A program made the translations under genes and the position numbers. 64,000 nt of DNA from Solimicrobium sp043758755 (GTDB taxonomy: Bacteria > Pseudomonadota > Gammaproteobacteria > Burkholderiales > Burkholderiaceae_D), in NCBI GenBank assembly GCA_043758755.1, contig JAYVMW010000029.1:23644-87643 (forward strand), written 5' to 3'. Under the pieces are notes generated by a model. That model was not told the origin of the DNA, made no database searches, and saw only the letters and a list, made by a program, of their open reading frames with translations. Positions 37,233 through 46,506 of this stretch are shown here, piece by piece (the stretch's first letter is position 1; each line of letters begins with the position of its first letter).

Positions 37233-38852
37233 ATGTTAAATCGCGCCGCCCTCACCGTCTGCATTTCCGTAGCACTTCTGAATACCCCACTGACTTACGC
37301 GCATGAGCATGAACATGAAGGACATGATCATGGCGCTGAAGTGGTGGGAAAAATTTCCTTTCCCACCTCCTGCAATCCCGCCGTACAGAGTCAGTTTGAA
37401 ACCGGTGTGGCGCTGCTGCATTCCTTTGAATATGCCCGCGCTGCCAAAGTCTTTGCCGCAGTAGAACAGGCTGATCCCGACTGCGCCATGGCGTACTGGG
37501 GCTCGGCCATGACCAGCTTCCATCAGATTTGGGGCCCGCCGGCTCCAGAAGAGATGGCCGCCGGCTGGGACAAGATTCAGAAGGCACGCAGCGCACCTGA
37601 ACAAAATCCGCAGGAAGCAGCCTGGATCAATGCGCTGTATCACTTTTATCAGCCAGGTGACCTGAAAATCGAGCAGCGAGTCACCCAGTATTCACTGGCC
37701 ATGCAAAAGCTGTATGAGTCCGATCCGAAACAGGACGAGCCGGCTATTTTTTATGCGCTCTCGATTCTGGCAGATGAACCGCCCACCGACACCGCGCTGC
37801 TCTATCCGAAAAAAGCAGTCGCGATCCTGAATCAGGTGCTGGCCAGAAATCCCACTCACCCGGGCGTGGTGCATTATCTGATCCATGCCTGCGACAACCC
37901 TGAAATGGCCGAGCTGGGTCTGGCCGCGGCGCGCCAGTATGCCTCGATCGCCGCCTCCTCACCGCACGCGGTACACATGCCCGGGCACATCTTTGCCAGA
38001 CTGGGATTGTGGAAGGAAGACATCAGTTCCAACCTGGCCGCAGTAGCGGTGTCGGAACAGCAGCATCAGGATGCGTTCTATGCACTGCATCCGATGGAGT
38101 TTCTGGAGTACGCCTACCTGCAGACCGGCCAGACCGACAAGGCCAAGGCCATTGTGGCGCAAGCGGTCGGCACGCCGCTTGAACAATATGGTCATGCCTC
38201 TTACGCAGGCCGATTATATGATCACTATCAGGCCGAATTTCCAGCCTATTTTTATCTTGAGACCAGAAACTGGCCAGTCGCAACAGCCTTGAAAATTGCC
38301 AGCAACGGACCGGCCGCCCGCCTCACCCTGTCCTGGTCCCGAGCGATTGCAGCCGGACACCTGCATGAAGTTGCCACTGCCAAAGCAGCGGTAGCGGAAT
38401 TCAATCAGGCTGAACTCGATTACAAAAAAATGTTTCCGGATCGCGATGAAGGTCCCGTCAATACCCACAGCGACGAAGTGCGGGCCTGGCTGGCTTATGC
38501 GCAGGGCGATACCAAAACCGCGTTCGGATTAATGAAAGAAGCCGCAGACTATCAGGACAAGGTCGGCAAAGCCGAAGTGGAATTGCCGGCGCGTGAAATG
38601 CTGGCCGACATGCTGTTTGAACTGAAGCGCCCGAAAGAGGCGCTCGAACAGTACAGCCTGTCACTCAAATCCGACCCGAACCGCTTTAACGGTTTGTACG
38701 GGGCCGGCCTTGCGGCTGAAAAAACCGGCTCCAGAAATCTGGCGATTTACTATTATCAGCAGTTGATGGTGAATTGTGATTCCGGCTCTGCGCCTGAACG
38801 GATGGAACTGGCGCATGCGCGGGAGTTCGTCAGGCAGCATGCGGTTCACTGA
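37233..38852 (+). CDS. exported TPR protein with His-rich N-terminus
   Basis: This 539-residue protein has a signal peptide (ISVALLNTPLTYA), then a short His-rich start of the mature protein (HEHEHEGHDHG) that may bind metal. Helical repeats follow, starting with FETGVALLHSFEYARAAKVF and ending LYGAGLAAEKTGSRNLAIYY. A HAVHMPGHIFARLG motif near residue 246 is typical of this uncharacterised group. AAGGAAG precedes the ATG. Its function is not known. Confidence 0.8.
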   Translation: MLNRAALTVCISVALLNTPLTYAHEHEHEGHDHGAEVVGKISFPTSCNPAVQSQFETGVALLHSFEYARAAKVFAAVEQADPDCAMAYWGSAMTSFHQIWGPPAPEEMAAGWDKIQKARSAPEQNPQEAAWINALYHFYQPGDLKIEQRVTQYSLAMQKLYESDPKQDEPAIFYALSILADEPPTDTALLYPKKAVAILNQVLARNPTHPGVVHYLIHACDNPEMAELGLAAARQYASIAASSPHAVHMPGHIFARLGLWKEDISSNLAAVAVSEQQHQDAFYALHPMEFLEYAYLQTGQTDKAKAIVAQAVGTPLEQYGHASYAGRLYDHYQAEFPAYFYLETRNWPVATALKIASNGPAARLTLSWSRAIAAGHLHEVATAKAAVAEFNQAELDYKKMFPDRDEGPVNTHSDEVRAWLAYAQGDTKTAFGLMKEAADYQDKVGKAEVELPAREMLADMLFELKRPKEALEQYSLSLKSDPNRFNGLYGAGLAAEKTGSRNLAIYYYQQLMVNCDSGSAPERMELAHAREFVRQHAVH

Positions 38853-39128
38853 CATTCGGATCATCTGCCTCCACTTCTTCGACTGGCCTGTCGAGAACGA
38901 TGGCTCTTTGCAGATTATTGATCATTGCGCCAACCTGATGTGGTTGCAGAATTGATTGGAATTTGGGATAACGACTAGTAATGTGCGCGGCAAAATGACA
39001 GCAACCCTTTAATCAACGTCGTTCCCGCGCGCATTCCTAGGTATCAAACAGATTTTTTACTGTCAGGCTGAACACGGTCTGCGCAATCAGGTATTTTCAA
39101 CAAAACAGGTGCGGCGCGAATAATGAAT

Positions 39129-40253
39129 TTAAGAATTGCCGATCAGTTTCGCGATCTCAGCATCATCCAACCCGGCGGACCGCAAAATTTCCCGGTTGTG
39201 CGCGCCGCTCTTTGGTATCTGGCCGCTGAATGAGGGTGTGAGAGAAAAACGCGGTGCCGGCGCGGCCTGCAACACGCCATGTTGACGACTGTAAATCTGG
39301 CGCGCCGCCATGTGCGGATGGGTCATAGCCTGTTCGGGATTGAGTACCGGTGCAAAGCAGGCATCGCTGCCTTCCAGCAGGGCAATCCAGTGCGTGCTGG
39401 GTTGCTGCAAAAACAGTGCAGTCAGGCGCGTGCGCAACCGGCCCCATTGTTTGGCGTCATACGGATTGCGGAAATCGGCATCGTCACGCAAGCCCAGCTT
39501 ATCAAACAGCATGGCATTGAACTGCGGTTCCAGTGCCCCGATGCTGATGCAGGCGTCATCGGCACAGACATAGCTGCCATACCAGTGCGGACCATCCAGA
39601 ATTCCGGTGCCGCGCGCAAATGGCTGCATGCCCGCTGCATGCGCTGACAGTAACAGGTTCATCAGGTTGGCACTGCCATCGACGATGGCCGCGTCCACCA
39701 CCTGACCGGTACCGGTACGCTTGGCATGCATGATTGCACCCAGCATGCCAAGCGCCAGATACAGTGCGCCACCACCCAGATCACCCACCAGCGTCGGTGG
39801 CGCCGTCGGCACCGTGCCGCTCAGTCCGGAAAACCATAAAGCGCCCGACAGGGCAATGTAATTGATGTCATGCCCGGCCACCTTGGCCAGCGGTCCGTCC
39901 TGACCCCAGCCCGTCATACGTCCGTACACCAGCGCCGGGTTTTTCTCCAGACACAGATCCGGACCAAGGCCGAGCCGCTCCATCACACCGGGGCGCATCC
40001 CTTCAATCAGACCGTCGGCAGTCGCGATCAGGCGCAGCACCGCATCGATGGCGTGCGGTTCTTTGAGATTGAGTTCCAGCGAACGCTTGCCACGATTGAC
40101 GATGGCATTCTGGCCCATCGTCATCATGTCTTTGCTGCCACTGCGTTCAATCAAAATCACTTCTGCTCCCATGTCGGCCAGCAGCATGCCGCAGAACGGC
40201 CCCGGACCTATGCCGGCCAATTCGATAATGCGGATTCCATCCAGTACGCCCAT
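39129..40253 (-). CDS. CaiB/BaiF CoA-transferase family protein, AMACR-like
   Basis: This 374-residue protein starts MGVLDGIRIIELAGIGPGPF, the signature of alpha-methylacyl-CoA racemases and class III CoA transferases. GHDINYIALSG near residue 125 resembles the region of the AMACR catalytic His/Asp pair. It is either a racemase that epimerises 2-methylacyl-CoA or a CoA transferase; the neighbours favour the racemase. The ATG at 40253 is chosen since homology begins there. Confidence 0.85.
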   Translation of the reverse strand: MGVLDGIRIIELAGIGPGPFCGMLLADMGAEVILIERSGSKDMMTMGQNAIVNRGKRSLELNLKEPHAIDAVLRLIATADGLIEGMRPGVMERLGLGPDLCLEKNPALVYGRMTGWGQDGPLAKVAGHDINYIALSGALWFSGLSGTVPTAPPTLVGDLGGGALYLALGMLGAIMHAKRTGTGQVVDAAIVDGSANLMNLLLSAHAAGMQPFARGTGILDGPHWYGSYVCADDACISIGALEPQFNAMLFDKLGLRDDADFRNPYDAKQWGRLRTRLTALFLQQPSTHWIALLEGSDACFAPVLNPEQAMTHPHMAARQIYSRQHGVLQAAPAPRFSLTPSFSGQIPKSGAHNREILRSAGLDDAEIAKLIGNS

Positions 40254-40278
40254 GAGTTTTCCCGAGGTGATCAGAGTT

Positions 40279-41421
40279 TTACAGCGCTCTGGCAATAATT
40301 TCTTTCATGATTTCATTGGCACCGCCATAAATACGCTGCACGCGCGCATCGGCATACATCTGCGCAATCGGATATTCAAGCATGTAACCGTAGCCGCCAA
40401 ACAGTTGCAGGCAGCGGTCAATTACGCTGCACTGCAGATCGGTTATCCAGTACTTGGCCATGGAAGCACCCACCGCATCCAGATTACCTTCGATGAGCTG
40501 CCCGATCACATGATCAATATAGATCCGCGCCACGGTCGCTTCAGTCTTGACTTCGGCCAGCACGAAACGGGTATTCTGCAAATCGATCAGCGGCTTGCCG
40601 AATACCTTGCGTTCCCGGGTATGCTCCACGGTCAGGGCCAGCGCTTTTTCAATAATGGCCACGCCCGACACGGCCACAATGGCGCGCTCATACGGCAATT
40701 CCGTCATCAGGTGAATGAAGCCGGCACCGGGCACACCGCCCAGCACCCGGTCAGCGGGAATACGCACATTGTCAAAAAACAGTTCGCAGGTGTCCTGCCC
40801 TTTCTGACCGATTTTTTCCAGTATCCGGCCCACCTTAAAACCGGCCAGATCTCTGGTTTCCACCAGCATGAGCGAGGTACCCTTGGCGCCTTTGGACGGA
40901 TCGGTTTTGGCCACCACCAGAATCAGGTCGGCCATGTAACCGTTGGAAATAAAAGTCTTGGAACCGTTGATGACATACTCGTCGCCGTCCAGCACCGCCG
41001 TGGTGCGTATGCCCTGCAGGTCGGAACCGGCACCCGGTTCGGTCATGGCGATGGCGGCAATCATTGCCCCGCTGGCCATCAACGGCAGATATTTCTGCTT
41101 CTGTGCTTCGGTACCCTGGTTGAGCAGATAATGCGCCACGATGGCATGCACATGCAGCCCGAAGCAGGAGTCACCGGCACTGGCCAGTTCTTCAAACACG
41201 ATGCACTCATACGCAAAATTGCCGCCCGAACCACCGTACTGGTCCGGAATATCGGCCAGCAAAATGCCCATTTCGCCGGCCTTGCTCCAGAGCTCGCGAT
41301 CCACGTGCTGCTGCTTTTTCCATTTTTCCTGATGCGGCATGATTTCGGCTGCAATAAAACGGCGCACGGAATCACGAAAGCCTTCCAGTTCAGGGTTCAT
41401 CCAGGGTGAGGTATAGGTCAT
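40279..41421 (-). CDS. acyl-CoA dehydrogenase
   Basis: This 380-residue flavoenzyme has AMTEPGAGSDLQGIRTTA near residue 125 and the C-terminal FGGYGYMLEYPIAQMYADARVQRIYGG. The usual MCAD-type catalytic Glu is replaced by Gly in YGGANEI, but Glu245 in LPYERA lies where long-chain and isovaleryl-CoA dehydrogenases have theirs. It should oxidise acyl-CoA to enoyl-CoA with electron transfer flavoprotein as acceptor. It is 25 bases upstream of the racemase-like gene in the same direction. Confidence 0.9.
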   Translation of the reverse strand: MTYTSPWMNPELEGFRDSVRRFIAAEIMPHQEKWKKQQHVDRELWSKAGEMGILLADIPDQYGGSGGNFAYECIVFEELASAGDSCFGLHVHAIVAHYLLNQGTEAQKQKYLPLMASGAMIAAIAMTEPGAGSDLQGIRTTAVLDGDEYVINGSKTFISNGYMADLILVVAKTDPSKGAKGTSLMLVETRDLAGFKVGRILEKIGQKGQDTCELFFDNVRIPADRVLGGVPGAGFIHLMTELPYERAIVAVSGVAIIEKALALTVEHTRERKVFGKPLIDLQNTRFVLAEVKTEATVARIYIDHVIGQLIEGNLDAVGASMAKYWITDLQCSVIDRCLQLFGGYGYMLEYPIAQMYADARVQRIYGGANEIMKEIIARAL

Positions 41422-41472
41422 AGCTGTCTCTTCAGTTTAAAGTTATAAAAAATCAGGTTATTAAAAACATCG

Positions 41473-42246
41473 TCAGGTAAATTCACCATGTCGCCCGGCC
41501 CCGGCGGCAAATTGCGCAGCTCCGGCCAGGCCCTCCTGCAGCACCACTGCAACGCCCTGCTTTCCTTCATTGCGCAACGCCTCTGACAGCGTCAGATCGG
41601 CCTGTGCATACACCGAATTTCGGTCAGTTGCCAGACACTGCTGCGGGAAGCCGGCAATCTGCCGGGCCAGTTCCAGCGCAACCGCAAGAGCCTGGCCATC
41701 TTCGGTGACCCGATTCACCAGTCCAAATTCCAGTGCTTCCTGCGCTGAGACGGCACGTCCGGTCAAAATCATATCCAGTGCGCGGCCCATACCGATCAGA
41801 CGCGGCAATCGTACCGTACCGCCATCGATGAGCGGCACGCCCCAACGCCGGCAGAACACACCGAGCACGGCAGATTTGGCTGCCACACGCAGATCGGCCA
41901 GCAGTGCCAGTTCCAGTCCGCCGGCCACGGCATAGCCTTCCAGCGCGGCGATCAGCGGCTTGGAACAGGCCATCCGGGTCGGACCCATGGGTCCGTCGCC
42001 CCCACCACTCGGGTCCAGTTCATTGCGCAACGCCGGATCAGCCATGGCAGTCAGGTCCGCTCCGGCGCAAAAATGCGCGCCGGCACCGGTCAGTACTGCC
42101 ACTCTGAGTTCATCGTGCACCTCAAAGTAGCGCAGCGCGATACGCAGTTCAAGCGCCATCGGGCCATGCACGGCGTTGCGTTTGTCAGGGCGGTTCAGGG
42201 TGATGGTGCAAACAGCACCATCGGTAGTTACAGAACAGAATTCCAA
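41473..42246 (-). CDS. enoyl-CoA hydratase/isomerase family protein (crotonase)
   Basis: This 257-residue crotonase has the oxyanion-hole segments AHFCAGADLTAM and GYAVAGGLELALLADL. The first catalytic Glu of enoyl-CoA hydratases is kept (GLE), but the second, usually in a QPE segment, falls in FCRRWGVPLIDGG where no acidic residue lies at that position. It may therefore be an isomerase or hydrolase rather than a hydratase. It begins the minus-strand part of the cluster, facing the PaaX-type gene. Confidence 0.85.
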   Translation of the reverse strand: MEFCSVTTDGAVCTITLNRPDKRNAVHGPMALELRIALRYFEVHDELRVAVLTGAGAHFCAGADLTAMADPALRNELDPSGGGDGPMGPTRMACSKPLIAALEGYAVAGGLELALLADLRVAAKSAVLGVFCRRWGVPLIDGGTVRLPRLIGMGRALDMILTGRAVSAQEALEFGLVNRVTEDGQALAVALELARQIAGFPQQCLATDRNSVYAQADLTLSEALRNEGKQGVAVVLQEGLAGAAQFAAGAGRHGEFT

Positions 42247-42265
42247 AACAACTGCCTCCCGTTAA

Positions 42266-42302
42266 ATTACAAATAATCCGAATTTTGGCTATCATAAGTA
42301 AT
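42266..42302. promoter_or_regulatory. putative PaaX-type operator, copy 1
   Basis: This 37-base element matches a second one at 42403-42439 in 26 of 37 positions. Copy 1 lies 20 bases before the crotonase ATG. Each copy contains a form of ATCCGAAT/ATTCGGAT at the centre. Their placement beside both divergent starts suggests binding sites for the PaaX-type regulator; this is inferred. Confidence 0.5.
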
Positions 42303-42402
42303 AATTCTTTATTACACAAACCTTGTCAGCAAAAGTAATGTTGTTCTTTACAGATAATGTGGTTTAGCGGCGCTGTCAATCCTGCAACAGATCAGTTTTT
42401 TA

Positions 42403-42439
42403 ATTACAACAGATTCGGATTGCGGTTATTATCAGTAAC
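42403..42439. promoter_or_regulatory. putative PaaX-type operator, copy 2
   Basis: This is the second copy of the 37-base element, ending 29 bases before the ATG of the PaaX-family gene. It is in the same orientation as copy 1. Confidence 0.5.
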
Positions 42440-42448
42440 ATTTCCTTG

Positions 42449-42476
42449 CAGCATTTAGTTTTATTTTTATGAAAAC
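42449..42476 (+). repeat. leader repeat shared by the paaX-type and aldehyde dehydrogenase genes
   Basis: A 28-base element covering the start codon of the PaaX-type gene recurs at 43283-43309, upstream of the aldehyde dehydrogenase gene, with only a few differences (TTTAGTTT, then TTTTTAT and AAAAC). The second copy has lost the ATG. It may mark a duplicated leader or a shared binding site. Confidence 0.55.
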
Positions 42477-43272
42477 AATTGGCAACATCCAGATCGAAAT
42501 CCCAACCGCGCCGGAGCTGATACAGGACATGCTGGTCAGCACCGGCACCCCCCTGTCGGTGCGCAACATCTGCCGCGCCGGGGCGCTCATCGGGGTACGC
42601 GAATCGGCGATCCGGGTCGGCTTGAACCGTCTGCTCGAACAGGGCAAAATTACCAGCACTGCACGCGGCTTTTACGCCATGAATGCCAGTGAAACTGCGC
42701 TGTCCCGGGTGATCGATGACTGGCAGCATAAAACCGAGAGAACCGTGCCCTGGGATGGTACCTGGCTGGGTGTGCAGGATGCGGCCGTGCTGCGTTCCGA
42801 CAAAACCGCCTGGCGCCATCACAATCTGGCCTTGTCGCTGTGCGGTTTTCGCCAACTTCAAACCGGATTGCATGTCAGACCGAACAATCTGACTGGCGGG
42901 GTGGATGAAATACGCAACCGGCTGAATGAACTCGGACTGTCCCCACAAGGCATGGTGTTCAGACTGGACAGTTTGGACGCTGAGCGTCAAAATCAGGCAT
43001 TGTCGCTGTGGGAAGTAAAGGCACTGGGCAATGAATATCAGCAAATCCAGAAAGCACTCAGGAACAGCAGCAGCAAATTCAAAAAAAGTGATCTGGACAA
43101 TATGGTGCGCGAATCATTATTACTCGGGCGCGCCGTAATCAAGCGATTGGTGCGCGACCCGCTGCTGCCGGGGGAAATTGTTCCGGTTACGGTACGGCAG
43201 GCGCTCACCGACGAAATGAAGGCCTACCATGCCAATGCGCAAGCGTACTGGTTTCAGTGGCTCAGTTTATGA
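42469..43272 (+). CDS. PaaX-family transcriptional regulator
   Basis: This 267-residue protein has an N-terminal winged helix (LSVRNICRAGALIGVRESAIRVGLNRLLEQGKI, about residues 23-58), the central WDGTWLGV domain, GFRQLQTGLHVRPNNL, and a C-terminal RHTE-like helical part. This is the PaaX plan. PaaX in Escherichia coli represses phenylacetate genes and is released by phenylacetyl-CoA; here an acyl-CoA from the adjacent pathway is a likely effector. No phenylacetate genes lie in the window. It reads away from the acyl-CoA genes and towards the aldehyde dehydrogenase. Confidence 0.85.
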   Translation: MKTIGNIQIEIPTAPELIQDMLVSTGTPLSVRNICRAGALIGVRESAIRVGLNRLLEQGKITSTARGFYAMNASETALSRVIDDWQHKTERTVPWDGTWLGVQDAAVLRSDKTAWRHHNLALSLCGFRQLQTGLHVRPNNLTGGVDEIRNRLNELGLSPQGMVFRLDSLDAERQNQALSLWEVKALGNEYQQIQKALRNSSSKFKKSDLDNMVRESLLLGRAVIKRLVRDPLLPGEIVPVTVRQALTDEMKAYHANAQAYWFQWLSL

Positions 43273-43282
43273 ATACCTGCAG

Positions 43283-43309
43283 CAGTATTTAGTTTGATTT
43301 TTATAAAAC
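43283..43309 (+). repeat. leader repeat, second copy
   Basis: This copy of the 28-base element at 42449-42476 lies 21 bases before the aldehyde dehydrogenase ATG at 43331. See that entry. Confidence 0.5.
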
Positions 43310-43330
43310 ATAATGAAAAGAGACGACACC

Positions 43331-44773
43331 ATGAATGCACCCACCACTCTGAATATCGACATCCCTGCTGAACTTTCCGTTTGTTTCCAGCGCCAGCGCG
43401 AAGCCTATTTGCGCGATCCGGTGCCGGATTACGCCAGCCGCAGGAAAGATCTGGACAAACTGGCACAGATGATCAACGACAACCGCGACGCGCTGGTTGC
43501 AGCCATCAATGCCGACTATGGCAACCGCTCATCCTTTGAAACCCTGTTCGCCGAATTTTTCGTGGTGCTGCAGGATATCAAGGACAACATGAAGCATCTG
43601 AAAAAATGGATGCGCCCGCAACGCCGCAAGATCGACATGATGCTGTACCCAACCTCGCGCGTAGCCGTTATTCCGCAGCCGCTCGGTGTGGTCGGCGTAA
43701 TCGTGCCGTGGAACTTTCCGCTCAATCTGTCGTTCTGTCCGCTGGCCGCGATTTTCGCCGCCGGTAACCGGTGCATGCTGAAAATGTCGGAAAACTCGAA
43801 CAATCTGGCGCGCCTGCTGATCAAGATCACACCGCAGTATTTCGATGCGGACAAACTGCAGTTTTTCGAAGATGGCAACGGACGCGGTCCGGCTTTCTCG
43901 TCTTTGCCGTTTGATCACCTGTTTTTTACCGGTTCCGGTCAGACCGGCCGGGCCGTGATGGCCAATGCCGCACGCAATCTGACACCGGTGACACTGGAGC
44001 TGGGCGGCAAATCACCGGCGGTAGTCGCTCCCGATTTTCCTATGGCTACCGCCGTAGACCGCATCATGTGGGTCAAGGCCTTCAACGCCGGCCAGATCTG
44101 TACCAATGTCGATTACGTGTTCATTCCGGAGGGCAGCGAAAAGGAATTCACGCGCGAAGCGCAGAAAGTCATCAGCAAACGCTATCCTGACATCAATCAC
44201 GAAGACTATACCTCGATCATCGATCAGAAGTCCTACCAGCGTCTGCAGAACACGCTCGAAGATGCGATCGCCAAAGGTGCAAAAATTGTCAATCTGTTCG
44301 GCACGGCCGTGCCGGATTCGAAGCTGCGCAAATTCCCGATGACGCTGGTGTTCAATGTCACCGAAGACATGCTGATCATGCAGCGTGAAATCTTTGGTCC
44401 GCTGTTGCCGGTCAAAACCTACAAAGAGGCACGGGAAGTGGTGGACTATGTTAACGCGCATGATCGTCCGCTGGCGCTGTATCCGTTCTCCAACGACAAA
44501 AACGTGCAAAATTATTACCTGTCACGCATCATGTCGGGCGGCGTTTCAGTCAATACCGCGCTGCTGCACGTAGCCCAGCATGACATTCCGTTTGGCGGCG
44601 TGGGTGCGTCGGGTATGGGGCACTATCACGGCCACGAAGGTTTTACCACCTTCTCCAAAATGCGTCCGGTCTTTTATCAGGGCTTCTTCTCTGCGATCAA
44701 ACTCATGCTGCTGCCACCGTACAGCAAGGGTCCCAACGCAATCCTCAACGTGCTAATCAAAGTTTTCGGATAA
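43331..44773 (+). CDS. coniferyl-aldehyde-type dehydrogenase
   Basis: This 480-residue aldehyde dehydrogenase belongs to the branch of coniferyl aldehyde dehydrogenase (CalB). Motifs include VIVPWNFPLNLSFCPL, FTGSGQTGRAVM, the general base Glu in TLELGGKSPAVV and the nucleophile Cys in NAGQICTNVDYV. The C-terminus is hydrophobic (SAIKLMLLPPYSKGP), which may attach it to the membrane. The ATG at 43331 has AAGAGA upstream; one at 43313 does not. It oxidises an aldehyde to an acid with NAD+; the natural aldehyde may be long-chain. Confidence 0.87.
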   Translation: MNAPTTLNIDIPAELSVCFQRQREAYLRDPVPDYASRRKDLDKLAQMINDNRDALVAAINADYGNRSSFETLFAEFFVVLQDIKDNMKHLKKWMRPQRRKIDMMLYPTSRVAVIPQPLGVVGVIVPWNFPLNLSFCPLAAIFAAGNRCMLKMSENSNNLARLLIKITPQYFDADKLQFFEDGNGRGPAFSSLPFDHLFFTGSGQTGRAVMANAARNLTPVTLELGGKSPAVVAPDFPMATAVDRIMWVKAFNAGQICTNVDYVFIPEGSEKEFTREAQKVISKRYPDINHEDYTSIIDQKSYQRLQNTLEDAIAKGAKIVNLFGTAVPDSKLRKFPMTLVFNVTEDMLIMQREIFGPLLPVKTYKEAREVVDYVNAHDRPLALYPFSNDKNVQNYYLSRIMSGGVSVNTALLHVAQHDIPFGGVGASGMGHYHGHEGFTTFSKMRPVFYQGFFSAIKLMLLPPYSKGPNAILNVLIKVFG

Positions 44774-44778
44774 ACGCC

Positions 44779-46440
44779 ATGATTGACGCAACTGACCGCT
44801 ATGGAGCAGTAACCCATGAAGTATTGAATCAGCCGACCGCGCTGGCTGATTACAATATGTTTGACAGCGATGCGGCATTAAAAGAAGCCGTAAGCCGCGA
44901 GGGTGCAGCCTGGGCCGTGAATGATTTATCCCGGTTCGGCGCACTGGCCGGCAGCGCTGCCTATCTGGAACTGGGGGCCCTGGCCAACAAACATCAACCG
45001 GAACTCGATACCCATGACCGGTTCGGCCGGCGGGTTGATCTGGTCAATTTTCATCCGGCCTATCATACGCTCATGCAGACCGCCATTGAGGAAGGCATAC
45101 ACAGCGCACACTGGGCCGACAGGAAACCCGGTGCCCATGTGGCGCGTGCCGCGAAATTTTTCCTGCAGTCCCAGGTGGAAGCCGGTCACGGCTGCCCGAT
45201 CACGATGACCTCGGCAGCCGTGCCCAGCCTGATGCTGCAGCCGGACATTGCCGCACTGTGGGTGCCCAAAATCACGGCGCGCAGTTACGATCCGCGCAAT
45301 CTGCCGGCAGAACAGAAAACCGGTCTGACGATCGGCATGGCAATGACAGAAAAACAGGGTGGCTCGGACGTACGTGCCAATACCACGCGCGCCATTCCAC
45401 TCGGCAGCGCAGGTCCGGGACAGGCGTATGAACTGGTTGGACATAAATATTTTGTGTCGGCGCCGATGTGCGATGCCTTTCTGGTGCTGGCCCAGAGCAG
45501 CAGCGGCCTGTCGTGCTTTCTGCTGCCGCGCTGGCGTCCTGACGGAACTAAAAATCCGATTCAGATTCAGCGCCTGAAACGAAAAATGGGCAACGCCTCG
45601 AATGCCTCTTGCGAAACCGAACTGCGCGGCGCGCTGGCCTGGATGATCGGGCCGGAAGGTCGCGGCGTGCCGACCATTATCGAAATGGTCGCCATGACCC
45701 GTTTTGACTGCATGATCGGCTCGTCGGGCGCGATGCGCCAGGCGGTTTCCCAGGCACTGCATCACTGCACACAGCGCAGCGCATTCGGCAAACTGCTGGT
45801 CGACCAACCCCTGATGCAAAACGTGCTGGCCGATCTGGTGCTGGAGTCGGAAGCGGCCACGGTGCTGACCATGCGCATTGCCCGTTCCATGGATAACCGC
45901 AACGTGGCGCATGAAGACCTGCTGGCGCGCCTGATCACGGCAGTCGGTAAATACTGGATCTGCAAACGCACTGCCGGCCATGCGGTGGAAGCCATGGAAT
46001 GTATCGGTGGCAGCGGAGTCATGGAAGATTCTCCCATGCCACGTCTGTACCGGGAAGCGCCGGTCAATGCCATCTGGGAAGGCAGCGGTAACGTTCAGTG
46101 TCTGGACGTGCTGCGCGCCGTGCATAAAACACCGGAAGTGCTCACGACCTATTTTGAGGAAATTGCAAAAGCACACGGGTTGAATGCCGATCTGGACCGT
46201 CATGTGCAGGCACTGCAGGTCGATCTGGCTGACAGCACCGATCTGGAGTTCCGGGCCCGCAATCTGGTTGACCGCATGGCGACCGGCATACAGGCCGCGC
46301 TGCTGCTGCAACACGCTCCGGATTTTGTGTCCGAGGCCTTCTGCGCCTCACGCCTGGCCAGTACCGGCATGCACCAGTACGGCGCCCTGCCCCGCACGGC
46401 GCAGGTCAGGAAGATCATTGAACGCGCCATGATTGAATAG
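44779..46440 (+). CDS. AidB-like acyl-CoA dehydrogenase
   Basis: This 553-residue protein starts with the AidB-type N-terminal domain (THEVLNQPTALADYNMFDSD) and has MTSAAVPSLM, AMTEKQGGSDVRANTT and ECIGGSGVMEDSPMPRLYREAPVNAIWEGSGNV. AidB is a flavin protein of the alkylation response whose C-terminal region binds DNA. Here the gene sits five bases after the aldehyde dehydrogenase gene with no other DNA-repair gene, so a catabolic acyl-CoA dehydrogenase role is as likely. The Glu in WEGSG occupies the position of the usual catalytic base. Confidence 0.85.
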   Translation: MIDATDRYGAVTHEVLNQPTALADYNMFDSDAALKEAVSREGAAWAVNDLSRFGALAGSAAYLELGALANKHQPELDTHDRFGRRVDLVNFHPAYHTLMQTAIEEGIHSAHWADRKPGAHVARAAKFFLQSQVEAGHGCPITMTSAAVPSLMLQPDIAALWVPKITARSYDPRNLPAEQKTGLTIGMAMTEKQGGSDVRANTTRAIPLGSAGPGQAYELVGHKYFVSAPMCDAFLVLAQSSSGLSCFLLPRWRPDGTKNPIQIQRLKRKMGNASNASCETELRGALAWMIGPEGRGVPTIIEMVAMTRFDCMIGSSGAMRQAVSQALHHCTQRSAFGKLLVDQPLMQNVLADLVLESEAATVLTMRIARSMDNRNVAHEDLLARLITAVGKYWICKRTAGHAVEAMECIGGSGVMEDSPMPRLYREAPVNAIWEGSGNVQCLDVLRAVHKTPEVLTTYFEEIAKAHGLNADLDRHVQALQVDLADSTDLEFRARNLVDRMATGIQAALLLQHAPDFVSEAFCASRLASTGMHQYGALPRTAQVRKIIERAMIE

Positions 46441-46477
46441 CCGGCCGGACTGGGCGCCCCCGACCCGGCGTCCCCGG

Positions 46478-46506
46478 CTCGGCGCCCCCGGCTGGGGGGC
46501 GCCGAG
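46478..46506 (+). terminator. very strong GC hairpin after the AidB-like gene
   Basis: A perfect 12-bp inverted repeat CTCGGCGCCCCC/GGGGGCGCCGAG with five-base loop follows the stop codon by 37 bases, inside a stretch of similar C/G runs (46441-46510). No T-run follows, so it may act as a rho-dependent or bidirectional barrier. Confidence 0.6.

Noticed and set aside
35648..37264. A 538-codon minus-strand frame
   Set aside because: It is the antisense of formate-tetrahydrofolate ligase and has no domain features.
40048..41409. A 453-codon plus-strand frame
   Set aside because: It is antisense to the acyl-CoA dehydrogenase and racemase-like genes, which are clearly real.
44926..46314. A 462-codon minus-strand frame
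   Set aside because: It is antisense to the AidB-like gene; no motif or ribosome site supports it.
44779..46440. A dedicated alkylation-repair locus
   Set aside because: Only the AidB-like gene is present; no Ada, AlkA or AlkB gene adjoins it, and the neighbours are catabolic.
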